Assembly (NCBI GenBank): GCA_002786715.1
Contig: PCTW01000082.1
Location: 1-64,000 of the forward strand
From: Bdellovibrio sp. CG22_combo_CG10-13_8_21_14_all_39_27
GTDB taxonomy: Bacteria > Bdellovibrionota > Bacteriovoracia > Bacteriovoracales > Bacteriovoracaceae
DNA length: 64,000 nucleotides
Reading direction: 5' to 3'
Part shown: piece after piece, positions 8,238 to 16,831 of the stretch
How the letters are laid out: each line of letters begins with the position of its first letter
Position numbering within the stretch: position 1 is the stretch's first letter
Notes under the pieces: generated by a model
Told to the model about the DNA's origin: nothing
The model's database searches: none
The model's input: only the letters and a program-made list of their open reading frames with translations
Translations under genes and position numbers: made by a program

Positions 8238-8774
8238 CTATTTGTCCTGACTCTTTTTAAAATTTTCTTTTGTTATTTGTTCTGTTTCATCAGAGATCTC
8301 TTTTAATTTTCTTCCCAACTGATTAACTGAGTTGTCGAGCTTGTAAACTCTTCCATCAGGAGACTGACAAAAGGTTTGATCATTATTAGGAGTACAAAAT
8401 CCATTTGTATAGACCGGGTTTTGTAAATAAGGATTCATGATATAAGGGTTTGTATTCGTTGGTGGAATATAATTTCTTTTTGCATTTTCTTCTGTAAATT
8501 TAGAAATCAGAACACCTACTTTTGTTTGATACTCTGTTAACAACTTTTCTCTATCTTCATCTTTAGCATCGGCCTTAATTCCTGTGAGCTCAGTGAGATA
8601 CTCCAACTTCAACTTTAGAATAGCTTCCCTTTGCTTTGGTTCTGTAATTCCATAGTAATCAGAATTGATAAATGTTTGTGACTTCGTAAAAAAGGGCTGC
8701 ACATATACTGGTGATTCTGCAAAAGAATCAGGAACAATAGTTATCAAAAAAAGAAAAGAAAAAAACATCTTCAT
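8238..8774 (-). CDS. Secreted protein of unknown function, 178 aa
   Basis: A clear signal peptide (hydrophobic residues 4-14, cleavage probably after S-F-A) precedes a polar, partly helical mature protein with a Pro/Asn-rich middle (N-T-N-P-Y-I-M-N-P-Y) and two cysteines flanking it (F-C-T-P-N-N, F-C-Q-S-P). The start has AGGTTGTT upstream. No recognisable domain. Probably monocistronic. Confidence 0.7.
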   Translation of the reverse strand: MKMFFSFLFLITIVPDSFAESPVYVQPFFTKSQTFINSDYYGITEPKQREAILKLKLEYLTELTGIKADAKDEDREKLLTEYQTKVGVLISKFTEENAKRNYIPPTNTNPYIMNPYLQNPVYTNGFCTPNNDQTFCQSPDGRVYKLDNSVNQLGRKLKEISDETEQITKENFKKSQDK

Positions 8775-8833
8775 AACAACCTCTATAGACTTATCGGTAG
8801 ATATGAAGATGTCTTTAAATAAGAAATCTTGAA

Positions 8834-10195
8834 TTATTTCCCTAGTTTTTGAATCACATGATTTTTCGCATCTTCAATCATCTTTTCATAAACTTTTGGA
8901 TCTTTCCAACGCTCTTGAGCTTCTGGAGAGAGTTTATGGATGGGATCGAAGTAAGCAAAGACAGCGCCTGGTTTTACGTAAGGAGCAGTCCAAATACTGA
9001 TACCGTTTTCTTCGTCGTAATACTCGTAGCTAGCAACGTGGCGCTTGCCTCCACCACCAGGAAGATCACAAACAAAAGTAGGCGTATTGAATCCGGCCGT
9101 TGTTCCTCTCATCGCCTTTTCTAGCTCTTCAGCTTCTTTCAGCGTCGTTCTAAAATGCTCACATCCCGGAACCATGTCATGTAAATAGACGTAGTAAGGT
9201 TGAATATTCATATAGGAAAGTTGGCGAATCAAAAGAACCATTTCGTCTACTGAGTCATTAACACCTGTTTGCAAAACAGCTTGGTTGCGAACGATAAAAC
9301 CTTCTTGAAAAAGCTTATCCATCGCAAGCACTGACCATTTGGTGATTTCTTTTGGTGACGAGAAGTGAGTGTGAATCACGACTTGCTTTCCAAAAGAGCG
9401 ACCAAAAGCATGCACATCTTTTAAAGCTTGAAACCAAGCTTCATCTGAAGTGATCTTCATGGGAAAAATGGCAATTCCTTTGGTGGCATAACGAATTCTT
9501 CTAATATGAGGAATCTTGAGAAGACTCTCACCGATATACCTGATCTGATCTGGAGTGAGCATATAAGAGTCACCACCAGAAATAACCACGTCTTCAATCA
9601 ACGGGTTTTTAGCAATATAATCAAAAACCTTGTCCCAATTCTTTTGATTAGCACCGTAAGATTCTTTTTCAACAGCTTCTGTCGAACCGCCAATCAAGCG
9701 AGAGCGCGTACAGTACGAACAATAAACAGGACATAAAGTTGTTGGCAAAAAGAGTACTTTATCTGGATAACGATGGGTCAGCATCGGTACTGGAGAATCT
9801 TCATCTTCATGCAAAGAATCTTCTTTGTAATAAGGATGATCGGGAAGAAATTGCGATCCGAGAGGCAAGAATTGTTTTCGCAAGGGATCGTTGATGGGAT
9901 CTTTCCAATCGATCAAGGCAAAAATATACGGAGTGATCCGAATATTCATAGGTGTAATCTTTTGGCCTTCTTCAATATCTTTCACGATCTCATCACTGAC
10001 GAGATTGCCGAGAACTTTTTTAACTTGATCTACTTTTCTAATTGAGTTTTTAAGTTGCCACAAATGATCACCAAACTGATCTCTAGTGACCGAGGCCCAT
10101 GCTGGTATTTTTTTCCAAAATTCATCATCCCGAAAGTTTCGGTGCTGAAGTTCAGGTATTTTTTTACTTACCTTAGCAACGGGTGCTGTACTCAT
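8834..10195 (-). CDS. kamA: KamA-family lysine 2,3-aminomutase-like radical SAM enzyme
   Basis: A 453-aa radical SAM enzyme. The CxxxCxxC cluster motif is C155-x3-C159-x2-C162 (C-P-V-Y-C-S-Y-C), followed by T-R-S-R. Later motifs include V-I-S-G-G-D, the H-T-H-F strand, D-M-V-P-G-C-E-H-F and the P-G-G-G-G-K segment whose lysine binds PLP in KamA. The family interconverts L-lysine and beta-lysine, or beta-lysylates EF-P in shorter EpmB members; the long N-terminal region here fits full-length KamA-type proteins. AAAGGAT precedes the ATG. No lysine-fermentation genes lie nearby, so the physiological role is open. Confidence 0.88.
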   Translation of the reverse strand: MSTAPVAKVSKKIPELQHRNFRDDEFWKKIPAWASVTRDQFGDHLWQLKNSIRKVDQVKKVLGNLVSDEIVKDIEEGQKITPMNIRITPYIFALIDWKDPINDPLRKQFLPLGSQFLPDHPYYKEDSLHEDEDSPVPMLTHRYPDKVLFLPTTLCPVYCSYCTRSRLIGGSTEAVEKESYGANQKNWDKVFDYIAKNPLIEDVVISGGDSYMLTPDQIRYIGESLLKIPHIRRIRYATKGIAIFPMKITSDEAWFQALKDVHAFGRSFGKQVVIHTHFSSPKEITKWSVLAMDKLFQEGFIVRNQAVLQTGVNDSVDEMVLLIRQLSYMNIQPYYVYLHDMVPGCEHFRTTLKEAEELEKAMRGTTAGFNTPTFVCDLPGGGGKRHVASYEYYDEENGISIWTAPYVKPGAVFAYFDPIHKLSPEAQERWKDPKVYEKMIEDAKNHVIQKLGK

Positions 10196-10279
10196 ATCAT
10201 TATCCTTTTACAAAAATATAAATTGTGAATCGACTTATAAGCCTTTTTACTAAAATTTTCAAGGTTTTAGCTGTATTCC

Positions 10280-11791
10280 TTAACGCTTCGTGGGATGGAA
10301 GTATTTATGAAAAACAGCTTTCTTGCGCGTCGCTTTCTTAGTGTAAAGCGCGGCATCCTTTTGTTTAAAGGCTTCAATGGCTTGATACATCTCAATCGGA
10401 GAGAGAGGAAGCTCTCTACCTTCATGAATTTTGACCAGCTCTTTATGAAATTCTTCCGCCACGATATCGAGAACCATGAACATTTTAAGCTGAGCCGTTT
10501 TCATGTTGAGCGGGAACTTCTCTGTTAATTTTTTTCTAATAAAAGGAGTTCTCCTCATCCACCAAGCAGCATGCGCCTTAATCCCCATCATTGCAGTTGG
10601 ATCAAAAGCATAATTTTCTGATTCCATCCACTTAAAGAAATTTGTGAGGATAGCATCTTTCATTCTTATATCGCGAACCTTCGCTGGATTTCTAAATTCA
10701 GCAACAAGCTCCACTCGCGGGTCAAATTCAATATCCCCTGGAGCAAAAGTATCGAAGGTGTCGACGTTTTGTTCGTTAACCGAAATTCCTAATGCACCCA
10801 AAAAGGGAATGAGTCCGCGATTAAATTTAGTCTTGAATTTTGGAAGATTAAGCTTTCCTTCTGACGCCATTTGATAGCCGTCGTAAATAACTTCTGAACA
10901 GAAGAGTTTTGAATTGTCTTTATAATCCATGCCAAAATCATAGCGAATATTATTTTTCTTATCTTGGCGCTTTTTTACTTTTTCATACATCATTTTTGCT
11001 GCTTTATGGGCCATCTTTGCATCTCCAAAACGGAAGACGACTTCTCTGGCATTAAGAGACTCGAGGTGTTCATGGATTTCAGCAGTTACGTTACCTATTT
11101 CAATATGAGCTTCTACCGTAAAAAGCTTTCCTGAATCGTCGCGATAGACAAGGGTCAAATGACTAAACTGAGTATCGACAGCGCCAATTCGTGCGATGGC
11201 CGCTGATGAATAGGCATTACCGCGTGATAAAATCATGTCTCCTGATTTGAGATCGTGCCAATCTTTAAAACTATCTTTAAATGTTGGATTCACCAGAAGA
11301 TAAGGTTCTAAACCTTCTAACGATTTATAATCCTCACCTTTCTTATCGCCATTTTTCGTTTCTTTAATTTCGACCATATAATCTTCAACATATCTGAGCA
11401 CTCGAATCATATCTCGAACCGAGGCAAGACACCCTACTTCATCAGGAGTTTGAGCATCTGTGAGTTGTTTCAGTTTTTCTTTGATTAAAAGACGAGTTTC
11501 AAAAGAGCGCTTAATCACGCGGTCAAGATATTCGGATGTGAGAGAAGAAGCATCAAATTTATCCGAAGTTAATTGAAAAAATTCTTGGTAGTATTGCGAA
11601 AGTCCTTCATGGCACTCTTTAGCGCTGCTGACTGGATTCTCAACGTCACTCCCTAGTTGGTCAATCAAAGCGTAGATATCTCCCTTCTCTGTATACGAAG
11701 CTGGTACTCTCCATTTTTGCCCAAGAGGCGAGCAGCTCACAGAAGAAAGAGAGAGGATAAGTGCTGAAACAGCAAGACTTCTGAAAATCAT
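10280..11791 (-). CDS. Lipoprotein with YiiX-like permuted NlpC/P60 peptidase domain
   Basis: A 503-aa lipoprotein: residues 1-20 are a signal with lipobox S-V-S-C. The central part matches YiiX/permuted papain-like enzymes: a G-D-M-I-L-S-R-G strand, F-S-H-L-T-L-V with a catalytic-type His, an E-A-H strand and L-F-C-S-E-V-I-Y with the candidate nucleophile Cys. The N-terminal ~180 residues and the helical C-terminus have no recognised family. The ATG at 11791 is preferred because GGAG lies six bases before it; the longer frame would overlap the upstream gene and lose the signal peptide. Likely a cell-envelope amidase/peptidase. Confidence 0.78.
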   Translation of the reverse strand: MIFRSLAVSALILSLSSVSCSPLGQKWRVPASYTEKGDIYALIDQLGSDVENPVSSAKECHEGLSQYYQEFFQLTSDKFDASSLTSEYLDRVIKRSFETRLLIKEKLKQLTDAQTPDEVGCLASVRDMIRVLRYVEDYMVEIKETKNGDKKGEDYKSLEGLEPYLLVNPTFKDSFKDWHDLKSGDMILSRGNAYSSAAIARIGAVDTQFSHLTLVYRDDSGKLFTVEAHIEIGNVTAEIHEHLESLNAREVVFRFGDAKMAHKAAKMMYEKVKKRQDKKNNIRYDFGMDYKDNSKLFCSEVIYDGYQMASEGKLNLPKFKTKFNRGLIPFLGALGISVNEQNVDTFDTFAPGDIEFDPRVELVAEFRNPAKVRDIRMKDAILTNFFKWMESENYAFDPTAMMGIKAHAAWWMRRTPFIRKKLTEKFPLNMKTAQLKMFMVLDIVAEEFHKELVKIHEGRELPLSPIEMYQAIEAFKQKDAALYTKKATRKKAVFHKYFHPTKR

Positions 11792-11862
11792 AAGAAACTC
11801 CATTAACTTATTAATAAGGTCACAACCAATCAGCTTCTTTTCGGGAGATTGTGGGATGAAGT

Positions 11863-12309
11863 TTAAGAGGCTTTTTGTCGCTCTTTCCAAACGTCGTAAT
11901 ATTCTGTTCTATTCAAACGATCGACTTGAACGTGGGCCGATTTGATACGATTTCTAACAACTATCCGAGCAGTGGGGTCGGTTAAGCTATTTGTGAGTTG
12001 ATCAAGTATATCAACACTCTCTGAGAGGAGGTTGACGAGTTTTTTACTGGCCTTAACGTTCTCTGGCATGAGCAAAGCACAGCTACAGACTTCAGAGCAA
12101 TCCTTAAGGTAGTTATGGAGCGTAATTGTTTCTTCTGTATCAAGACCTTTTCTTAGATCTTCATAGATATCCTGAATCTTAGAGACGATAACCTCATCAA
12201 GCGACTCTCGCGAATTAGTCTCGACAAAAGTATTTACCACTTCTTTGAGTAAATCCACTTTGCCAAATAAATGTTTTTGTAATCTCACTGGATTCTTAAT
12301 CACGTGCAT
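11863..12309 (-). CDS. Hypothetical helical protein, 148 aa
   Basis: No signal peptide or transmembrane helix. The sequence is mostly heptad-like helix, with a short cysteine cluster (D-C-S-E-V-C-S-C) in the middle. AGAGG precedes the ATG. It lies 71 nt upstream of the YiiX-like gene on the same strand, so cotranscription is possible. I do not recognise a family. Confidence 0.65.
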   Translation of the reverse strand: MHVIKNPVRLQKHLFGKVDLLKEVVNTFVETNSRESLDEVIVSKIQDIYEDLRKGLDTEETITLHNYLKDCSEVCSCALLMPENVKASKKLVNLLSESVDILDQLTNSLTDPTARIVVRNRIKSAHVQVDRLNRTEYYDVWKERQKAS

Positions 12310-12505
12310 GGTACCTCTGGCGGTAAAATATTTAACTCTTTGATGATAACACCTACTCCATCGGCTATTGCGTCTTATGGCTTGATAGACAAAGCTTAAA
12401 AAAGCAGCACATTTTTTAAACGCTCAATTTCACTCGTTTTTCGTTGTCAAAAACTACTAATTCGCCAAAAATAGAGAGAACATTAATCAACTAAGGTTAT
12501 TGCCC
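12310..12505. other. Divergent intergenic region, 196 bp
   Basis: AT-rich spacer between the minus gene starting at 12309 and the plus gene starting at 12506; it must hold both promoters. I see no convincing -35/-10 pair, hairpin or short gene here. Confidence 0.4.
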
Positions 12506-13579
12506 GTGAAAAGAATCCATTTAGTCCTTTTTTGCCAACTCCTGTTTGCACCAGTCGCAATGGCAGGTTTACCTCCCCTTCATGGCACCCTCCAATGGCA
12601 TGCTCTCTCCGTCGATGAATCTTTTCAAAATGCTAAAGTTTTTGGTACTGCCTTTCTCTTTTCAATTCCCGATTTAAAAGTGACAGAGTCGATTACGCTA
12701 GAAGCTGAAGCTGGAGTGAACCTTGAAATAGGCTCGAATAATTCAACCTACATAAAAGAATTTGCTCCTCAAAGAGAAGTCGTGCTTCGCAAAGCCTATC
12801 TCGAATTTCTTCCAGTCTCTTTTATACAAATGAAAGCGGGCGCCATCAACCAACAAGACTATCAATCACCACTCCTTCTAGGTGGACGAGCTTTTGTCGC
12901 CGCTCAAGAGCAACTGACGATACCAATTGGAGAATTGAAAAATATTACCTTGCGCTCACAACAAGCCATACCGAGCAATGATACCCTTACCAATCGCATA
13001 GGTGCTGTTGAAGGCAAGCCTCCTCAATTCATGATTCATTCACTAGGTGCAGATTTTGATGGAGACGTGATCTCTATTCAGCTTGAAGCCTCTCTATGGC
13101 GCTTTCAAACTCTTCCAAATTCTGTCGCCTATTATTCTCGATTCATGGGAAATACTGTCGTCGGAATTGGTACAGATGCCTCACGTTTTTATTATAATTA
13201 TTATGGAAAAAATGCCTCATTTAAAATTGGTCTCTTTGAAAGTTCGCCAATAAATTTTATCTTCTCCGGCCAATGGGTCAGAAATGACGAAGCAGCAACG
13301 GGCCATGATACTGGCCTAATGGCCTCCGGCGGACTTGGTCTCTATGGTCACCGCTTTAGTCTTCATTGGTTAAAAAATGAATCGGACAGCTCTGTAGCAT
13401 TCTACAATGCGAGCAGCTTAGGTCATAATAATCGCAAAGGATATGGAGTCTCTCTCGAAGGAGCAGTCAATCCCGTTTGGAATTATTCTTTAAAATATTG
13501 GAACTTGGATTTGATTGAAAGCAATCTTTATCAATCGGCCGGCACACGATTTCAATTTGGATTAGAGCGTTCGTTCTAG
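12506..13579 (+). CDS. Putative outer-membrane beta-barrel (porin-like) protein
   Basis: A 357-aa protein with a signal peptide ending A-M-A-G, then alternating amphipathic strands rich in aromatic girdle residues and a C-terminal Phe (L-E-R-S-F), the usual end of outer-membrane barrels. No specific porin family is recognised. The GTG at 12506 is preferred over a TTG two codons upstream because the AAGG signal (12493-12496) is nine bases from GTG but only three from TTG. The gene overlaps its convergent neighbour by 4 bp. Confidence 0.7.
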   Translation: MKRIHLVLFCQLLFAPVAMAGLPPLHGTLQWHALSVDESFQNAKVFGTAFLFSIPDLKVTESITLEAEAGVNLEIGSNNSTYIKEFAPQREVVLRKAYLEFLPVSFIQMKAGAINQQDYQSPLLLGGRAFVAAQEQLTIPIGELKNITLRSQQAIPSNDTLTNRIGAVEGKPPQFMIHSLGADFDGDVISIQLEASLWRFQTLPNSVAYYSRFMGNTVVGIGTDASRFYYNYYGKNASFKIGLFESSPINFIFSGQWVRNDEAATGHDTGLMASGGLGLYGHRFSLHWLKNESDSSVAFYNASSLGHNNRKGYGVSLEGAVNPVWNYSLKYWNLDLIESNLYQSAGTRFQFGLERSF

Positions 13580-14253
13580 TGACAAAAAGGCAACTGATCC
13601 CAATGATTTTTTATAAACTGTCCGATGCGTGCACGGGTTACGGCCTTAGTCAGGACAGACCAATAATAATAGCTGCTCGGAAAGAGTGTTCCTGGCGTGA
13701 TCCCTCGGCCAGGTTTACCATTCAATTGCTCTTTTAAGATAGAAAGGCCGCACGCCAAATTTTCTTCACCGACAAGTATTGTTTCACTATCAATTCCTCT
13801 GCATCCCGAATGATAATAAGCATCGCTTGTGGAGAGTTGGAGTAACCCCTCTGAGTACTTACCTAAGCCATTTTCATAATAACGAAGGGATTCATTAAAG
13901 CTTGATTCCTCTTGCGCCATGGCCGCTATAAAGACAATCCAAAAACCTAAACGTTGATCACTAGAACTAAAGGCATAACCTGGACAATTAGCTTCAATGA
14001 GATCCTGAGAACGAACCTCTATTTTATCAAATTCCAAATCTTTTGCAGTAAAGGCAACGGTATCAGACCAACCTAAACGCCATTGATGGTTTTGATAAGG
14101 GACTTTCTTTATAGAAGGGAGCTGCTGAGGTGTGGGGTCAGGTCTGGTTTGGATGGGTGGATTTTGCGTTATGACTTGCGCGCTATCCACAGCCTCTTTT
14201 CCGCAGCCTGTGATTAAGATTACTAAAAATACGTTTTTTAAACAATTCTTCAT
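13576..14253 (-). CDS. Lipoprotein with lytic transglycosylase-like fold
   Basis: A 225-aa lipoprotein (lipobox L-I-T-G-C, residues 11-15). The C-terminal ~140 residues have the order of an SLT/goose-lysozyme-like domain: a catalytic-type Glu in M-A-Q-E-E-S-S-F-N, then S-E-G-L-L-Q-L-S and E-N-L-A-C-G-L-S-I-L. Such enzymes cleave the MurNAc-GlcNAc bond of peptidoglycan. It is shorter than most named MltX families. The inner ATG at 14253 gives a normal signal peptide; a longer frame starts at 14304. No strong ribosome-binding site. Confidence 0.7.
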   Translation of the reverse strand: MKNCLKNVFLVILITGCGKEAVDSAQVITQNPPIQTRPDPTPQQLPSIKKVPYQNHQWRLGWSDTVAFTAKDLEFDKIEVRSQDLIEANCPGYAFSSSDQRLGFWIVFIAAMAQEESSFNESLRYYENGLGKYSEGLLQLSTSDAYYHSGCRGIDSETILVGEENLACGLSILKEQLNGKPGRGITPGTLFPSSYYYWSVLTKAVTRARIGQFIKNHWDQLPFCH

Positions 14254-14326
14254 AAAACAATTGTCACAAATCCCAAATAATAAGAAAGACGCAACAAAAC
14301 ACAACTTAACGCCTCAGTTTTTACGC

Positions 14327-14336
14327 GTCAATTGAC
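14327..14336. repeat. 10-bp palindrome GTCAATTGAC
   Basis: A perfect 10-bp palindrome in the divergent gap between the transglycosylase-like lipoprotein gene and the recombinase gene. It could be an operator for either; there is no other support. Confidence 0.3.
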
Positions 14337-14421
14337 CTCATTTTGTATTTTCTGAGAGTTAGAACTTATTTTCATCTCATAATTCCTATTATGTGAACAA
14401 TGATGCTTTTAAAAAGAGTAG

Positions 14422-14454
14422 TTGACGATTTTGCTAATGTCAGTTTTTCGTCAA
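14422..14454 (+). repeat. Inverted repeat upstream of the recombinase gene
   Basis: TTGACGA (14422-14428) and TCGTCAA (14448-14454) are 19 nt apart and followed by T-rich sequence. It could be an attenuator-like hairpin or an operator. Its presence argues that this stretch is leader rather than coding sequence, in favour of the 14497 start for the recombinase. Confidence 0.4.
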
Positions 14455-14496
14455 TTTTTCTTTAATAAGTGTTGCGACACCAATAAAATAGCTGAA

Positions 14497-15489
14497 ATGA
14501 AAAAAGAAAATTTCCAATGGATGGAAGAATTTTTGGCGCATAACGAACGAATGAATCGTTCGCAACATACTTTAGTCAACTATCGTTTTGACTTGGAAAA
14601 GTTTATTGCGTGGTTCGAAAATATTTACGATTTACCTATTACTAAAGTCAGTGCCCAAATCATTTCAGATTATCAGGAATTTCTAAAAAGGGGCCTCAAT
14701 ATAAAAAGGCCTCTCTCGCATTGGGATAAATTTAAATATTTTGTGCAAAAATGGGAGCGCCCAAGGCCACAGATGCTGGCCATTAAAGAAGCTCATTTTT
14801 TAGCAGTGGCCTCACAAAAAAGACACTTATCAACGCTCAAAAATTTTTTTGAATTTTTAAAGCAAAGTTATGAAGAAAAAAAGTCATTTGCAATAAATCC
14901 TGTAAAAGACAAATTACACGCCATTAAATTAAAAGATATAGATCAAACACATACAAAGCTTTTTTGGAAACAGGATTGGGATTCGCTGAATGAAGCAATC
15001 ACAAAGCCACAAGATCGTCTTCTCTTGCAGTTACTTTATTTTGCGGGATTGCGATTGTCAGAGGCGACTTTCTTGCGATGGGAACACATTGACTTTGAGC
15101 GCGGACGCTTAAAAATCCCTCGAAAAGGAGGAAAGATTCACGAATGGATGCCCCGGCATTGGAATGAATTGTCCTATCAATTAAAATTTCATCTTCAGAA
15201 AAGTTCCACATCTTCTTTTGTTTTTTGTCGAAAAAATGGTGATCCTTATTCAACACGAGCAATGTACGGGCGAGTCATGAAAATCATTCAAAAAGCAGGA
15301 CTCTCGACTGAACTTGGACCTCATTCTTTTAGAAAAGGCTGTGCCACTGATCTCTATTTAGAAACGCGAGATCTCTTATATGTTCGCGATTATCTCAATC
15401 ACAGCGACGCCAAAGTGACCCAAACCTATATCGATCGCGAATTTCTCTCAGAACAGTATCTTCTTCAGGATCAATCTCCTTATGCTTGA
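14497..15489 (+). CDS. Tyrosine recombinase (Xer/phage-integrase family)
   Basis: A 330-aa site-specific recombinase. The N-terminal SAM-like core-binding domain (about 1-150) is followed by the catalytic domain with Arg in G-L-R-L-S-E, Lys in R-K-G-G-K, H-S-F-R-K-G (HxxR), L-N-H-S-D-A-K-V and the nucleophilic Tyr in Q-T-Y. Size and neighbours suit a chromosomal Xer-like enzyme more than a phage integrase, but the ~35-residue insert (F-K-Y-F-V-Q-K-W) in the N-terminal domain is unlike classic XerC/XerD. The start is uncertain; upstream ATGs at 14422 and 14437 would read through an inverted repeat. It overlaps plsC by 8 bp. Confidence 0.82.
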   Translation: MKKENFQWMEEFLAHNERMNRSQHTLVNYRFDLEKFIAWFENIYDLPITKVSAQIISDYQEFLKRGLNIKRPLSHWDKFKYFVQKWERPRPQMLAIKEAHFLAVASQKRHLSTLKNFFEFLKQSYEEKKSFAINPVKDKLHAIKLKDIDQTHTKLFWKQDWDSLNEAITKPQDRLLLQLLYFAGLRLSEATFLRWEHIDFERGRLKIPRKGGKIHEWMPRHWNELSYQLKFHLQKSSTSSFVFCRKNGDPYSTRAMYGRVMKIIQKAGLSTELGPHSFRKGCATDLYLETRDLLYVRDYLNHSDAKVTQTYIDREFLSEQYLLQDQSPYA

Positions 15490-16198
15490 AAAATTTAGAG
15501 TAATCATTGTTTCACTTTATCTTCTCTTGATCTCAGCCATTATCTGCCTAGCCTATCTCATCAGACCTTTTCATTATCCTTGGCTGCAAATGACAGGTCG
15601 AATATTTGGAAAAGGTGGCTTGTGGTTACTGGGGATTAAAATTGAGGGTGAGGGTTTAGAATTAATGGAAGAACTTCCTTCTTCAGTTGTCATAGGAAAT
15701 CATCAGCATAATATGGACGTCTTTATTTACTCTTCATTTTTTCCTCCCAATTGTGTCACCGTCGGGAAAAAATCTTTGATAAAAATTCCCTTTTTTGGAT
15801 GGCTCTATTATCTATCAGGACAAATTCTCATTGATCGCCAAAATAAAAAGAATGCTTGGTCGGCCATGTCTCAAGCAGCGACAAAATTAAAAGATCATAA
15901 TCTCACCGTGATGATTCTACCGGAGGGCACGCGCTCAAAAGGTAGAGGTTTACTTCCCTTTAAACGGGGAGCTTTTCAATTGGCAAAAGAATCGAATCGC
16001 CCAATCATTCCGATTGCAGTCTCCGATGTCTATAAGAACATTGATCTCAATCGCTGGCATGCGGGAACTCTGAAAGTAAAAGTTCTACCGGCCATTGGCC
16101 TAGAAATTGTTCAAATGAAGACACCTGAAGAATTGGCAAAGTTGGCCCATGATCATTATTTAGAGGCCCTAAGGCATTTAAATCCCATAGTTGCATAA
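15482..16198 (+). CDS. plsC: 1-acyl-sn-glycerol-3-phosphate acyltransferase
   Basis: A 238-aa membrane acyltransferase with an N-terminal transmembrane segment (about 7-28). Family blocks: the catalytic N-H-x4-D motif as N-H-Q-H-N-M-D, the glycerol-phosphate-binding block E-G-T-R-S-K-G and L-P-F-K-R-G-A-F. It makes phosphatidic acid from lysophosphatidic acid in phospholipid synthesis. The ATG lies inside the last codons of the recombinase gene (8-bp overlap), so translational coupling is likely. Confidence 0.92.
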   Translation: MLEKFRVIIVSLYLLLISAIICLAYLIRPFHYPWLQMTGRIFGKGGLWLLGIKIEGEGLELMEELPSSVVIGNHQHNMDVFIYSSFFPPNCVTVGKKSLIKIPFFGWLYYLSGQILIDRQNKKNAWSAMSQAATKLKDHNLTVMILPEGTRSKGRGLLPFKRGAFQLAKESNRPIIPIAVSDVYKNIDLNRWHAGTLKVKVLPAIGLEIVQMKTPEELAKLAHDHYLEALRHLNPIVA

Positions 16199-16220
16199 AA
16201 ACGAACGATCGTGCTATAAT
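16191..16220 (+). promoter_or_regulatory. Promoter with overlapping operator for the TetR gene
   Basis: TTGCAT (16191-16196), an 18-nt spacer and a perfect TATAAT (16215-16220). Only six bases separate the -10 from the ATG at 16227, so a transcript would start at or next to the start codon. The spacer contains ACGAACGATCG (16201-16211), which recurs exactly at 16874-16884 inside the next gene; this is a candidate autoregulatory operator. Confidence 0.6.
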
Positions 16221-16226
16221 TACACC

Positions 16227-16814
16227 ATGAGCAAAGGACAACTCACTAAAGATCAGATCCTCCTAACCGCACTCGAATTTTCGAGTAAGTTTGGTTTTGA
16301 AGCCTTGTCTATAGGCAAACTTGCCGAGGCCGTGGGTCTTTCTAAATCGGGTCTCTTTGGTCATTTTAAATCAAAAGAAAAACTACAAGAAATGATTTTG
16401 GATTACACTGCCGACAGTTTTACTTTTAAAGTTTTTCTTCCCGCAACTAAAATGCCACGAGGAATACCTCGCATCGATGCCATTTTAGAAAACTGGGTCA
16501 AGTGGACAAAAAATTTGATGAAGGGTGGATGCCCTCTTCTCACAGCGGCGATTGAATTCGATGATCGCCCAGGTGAAATACGCAATAAAGTACGTGATCT
16601 CTACCGCCAGAAAATGGATTTTTTCAAAAAAGCCGCTGTCATCGCCGTAACCGAAGGACAGTTTAAACGAGATTCTGATCCAGAACAGTTTGCTTACGAA
16701 TTTTATTCTTTGATGGCGGGTTACCATATCAATTCAAGACTTCTTGACGACAAGAAGGCCGAGCAAAAACTCAAAACGGCCTATCAAAAACTCATCAACG
16801 ATTATAAGGTCTAA
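16227..16814 (+). CDS. TetR/AcrR family transcriptional regulator
   Basis: A 195-aa repressor. Residues 5-55 form the TetR helix-turn-helix (A-L-E-F-S-S-K-F-G-F then K-L-A-E-A-V-G-L-S-K-S-G-L-F-G-H-F). The C-terminal domain resembles TetR_C regulators that sense small hydrophobic ligands (G-C-P-L-L-T-A-A-I-E-F block). It sits between plsC and an alpha/beta hydrolase gene 17 nt downstream and probably controls both itself and the hydrolase. The promoter spacing suggests a leaderless message. Confidence 0.9.
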   Translation: MSKGQLTKDQILLTALEFSSKFGFEALSIGKLAEAVGLSKSGLFGHFKSKEKLQEMILDYTADSFTFKVFLPATKMPRGIPRIDAILENWVKWTKNLMKGGCPLLTAAIEFDDRPGEIRNKVRDLYRQKMDFFKKAAVIAVTEGQFKRDSDPEQFAYEFYSLMAGYHINSRLLDDKKAEQKLKTAYQKLINDYKV

Positions 16815-16831
16815 GACAAAAGGGGGTTGTT

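Noticed and set aside
14422-14496. Longer N-terminus for the tyrosine recombinase
   Set aside because: The extension has no ribosome-binding site and crosses a 7-bp inverted repeat with a T-rich flank; the M-K-K-E-N start fits the fold better.
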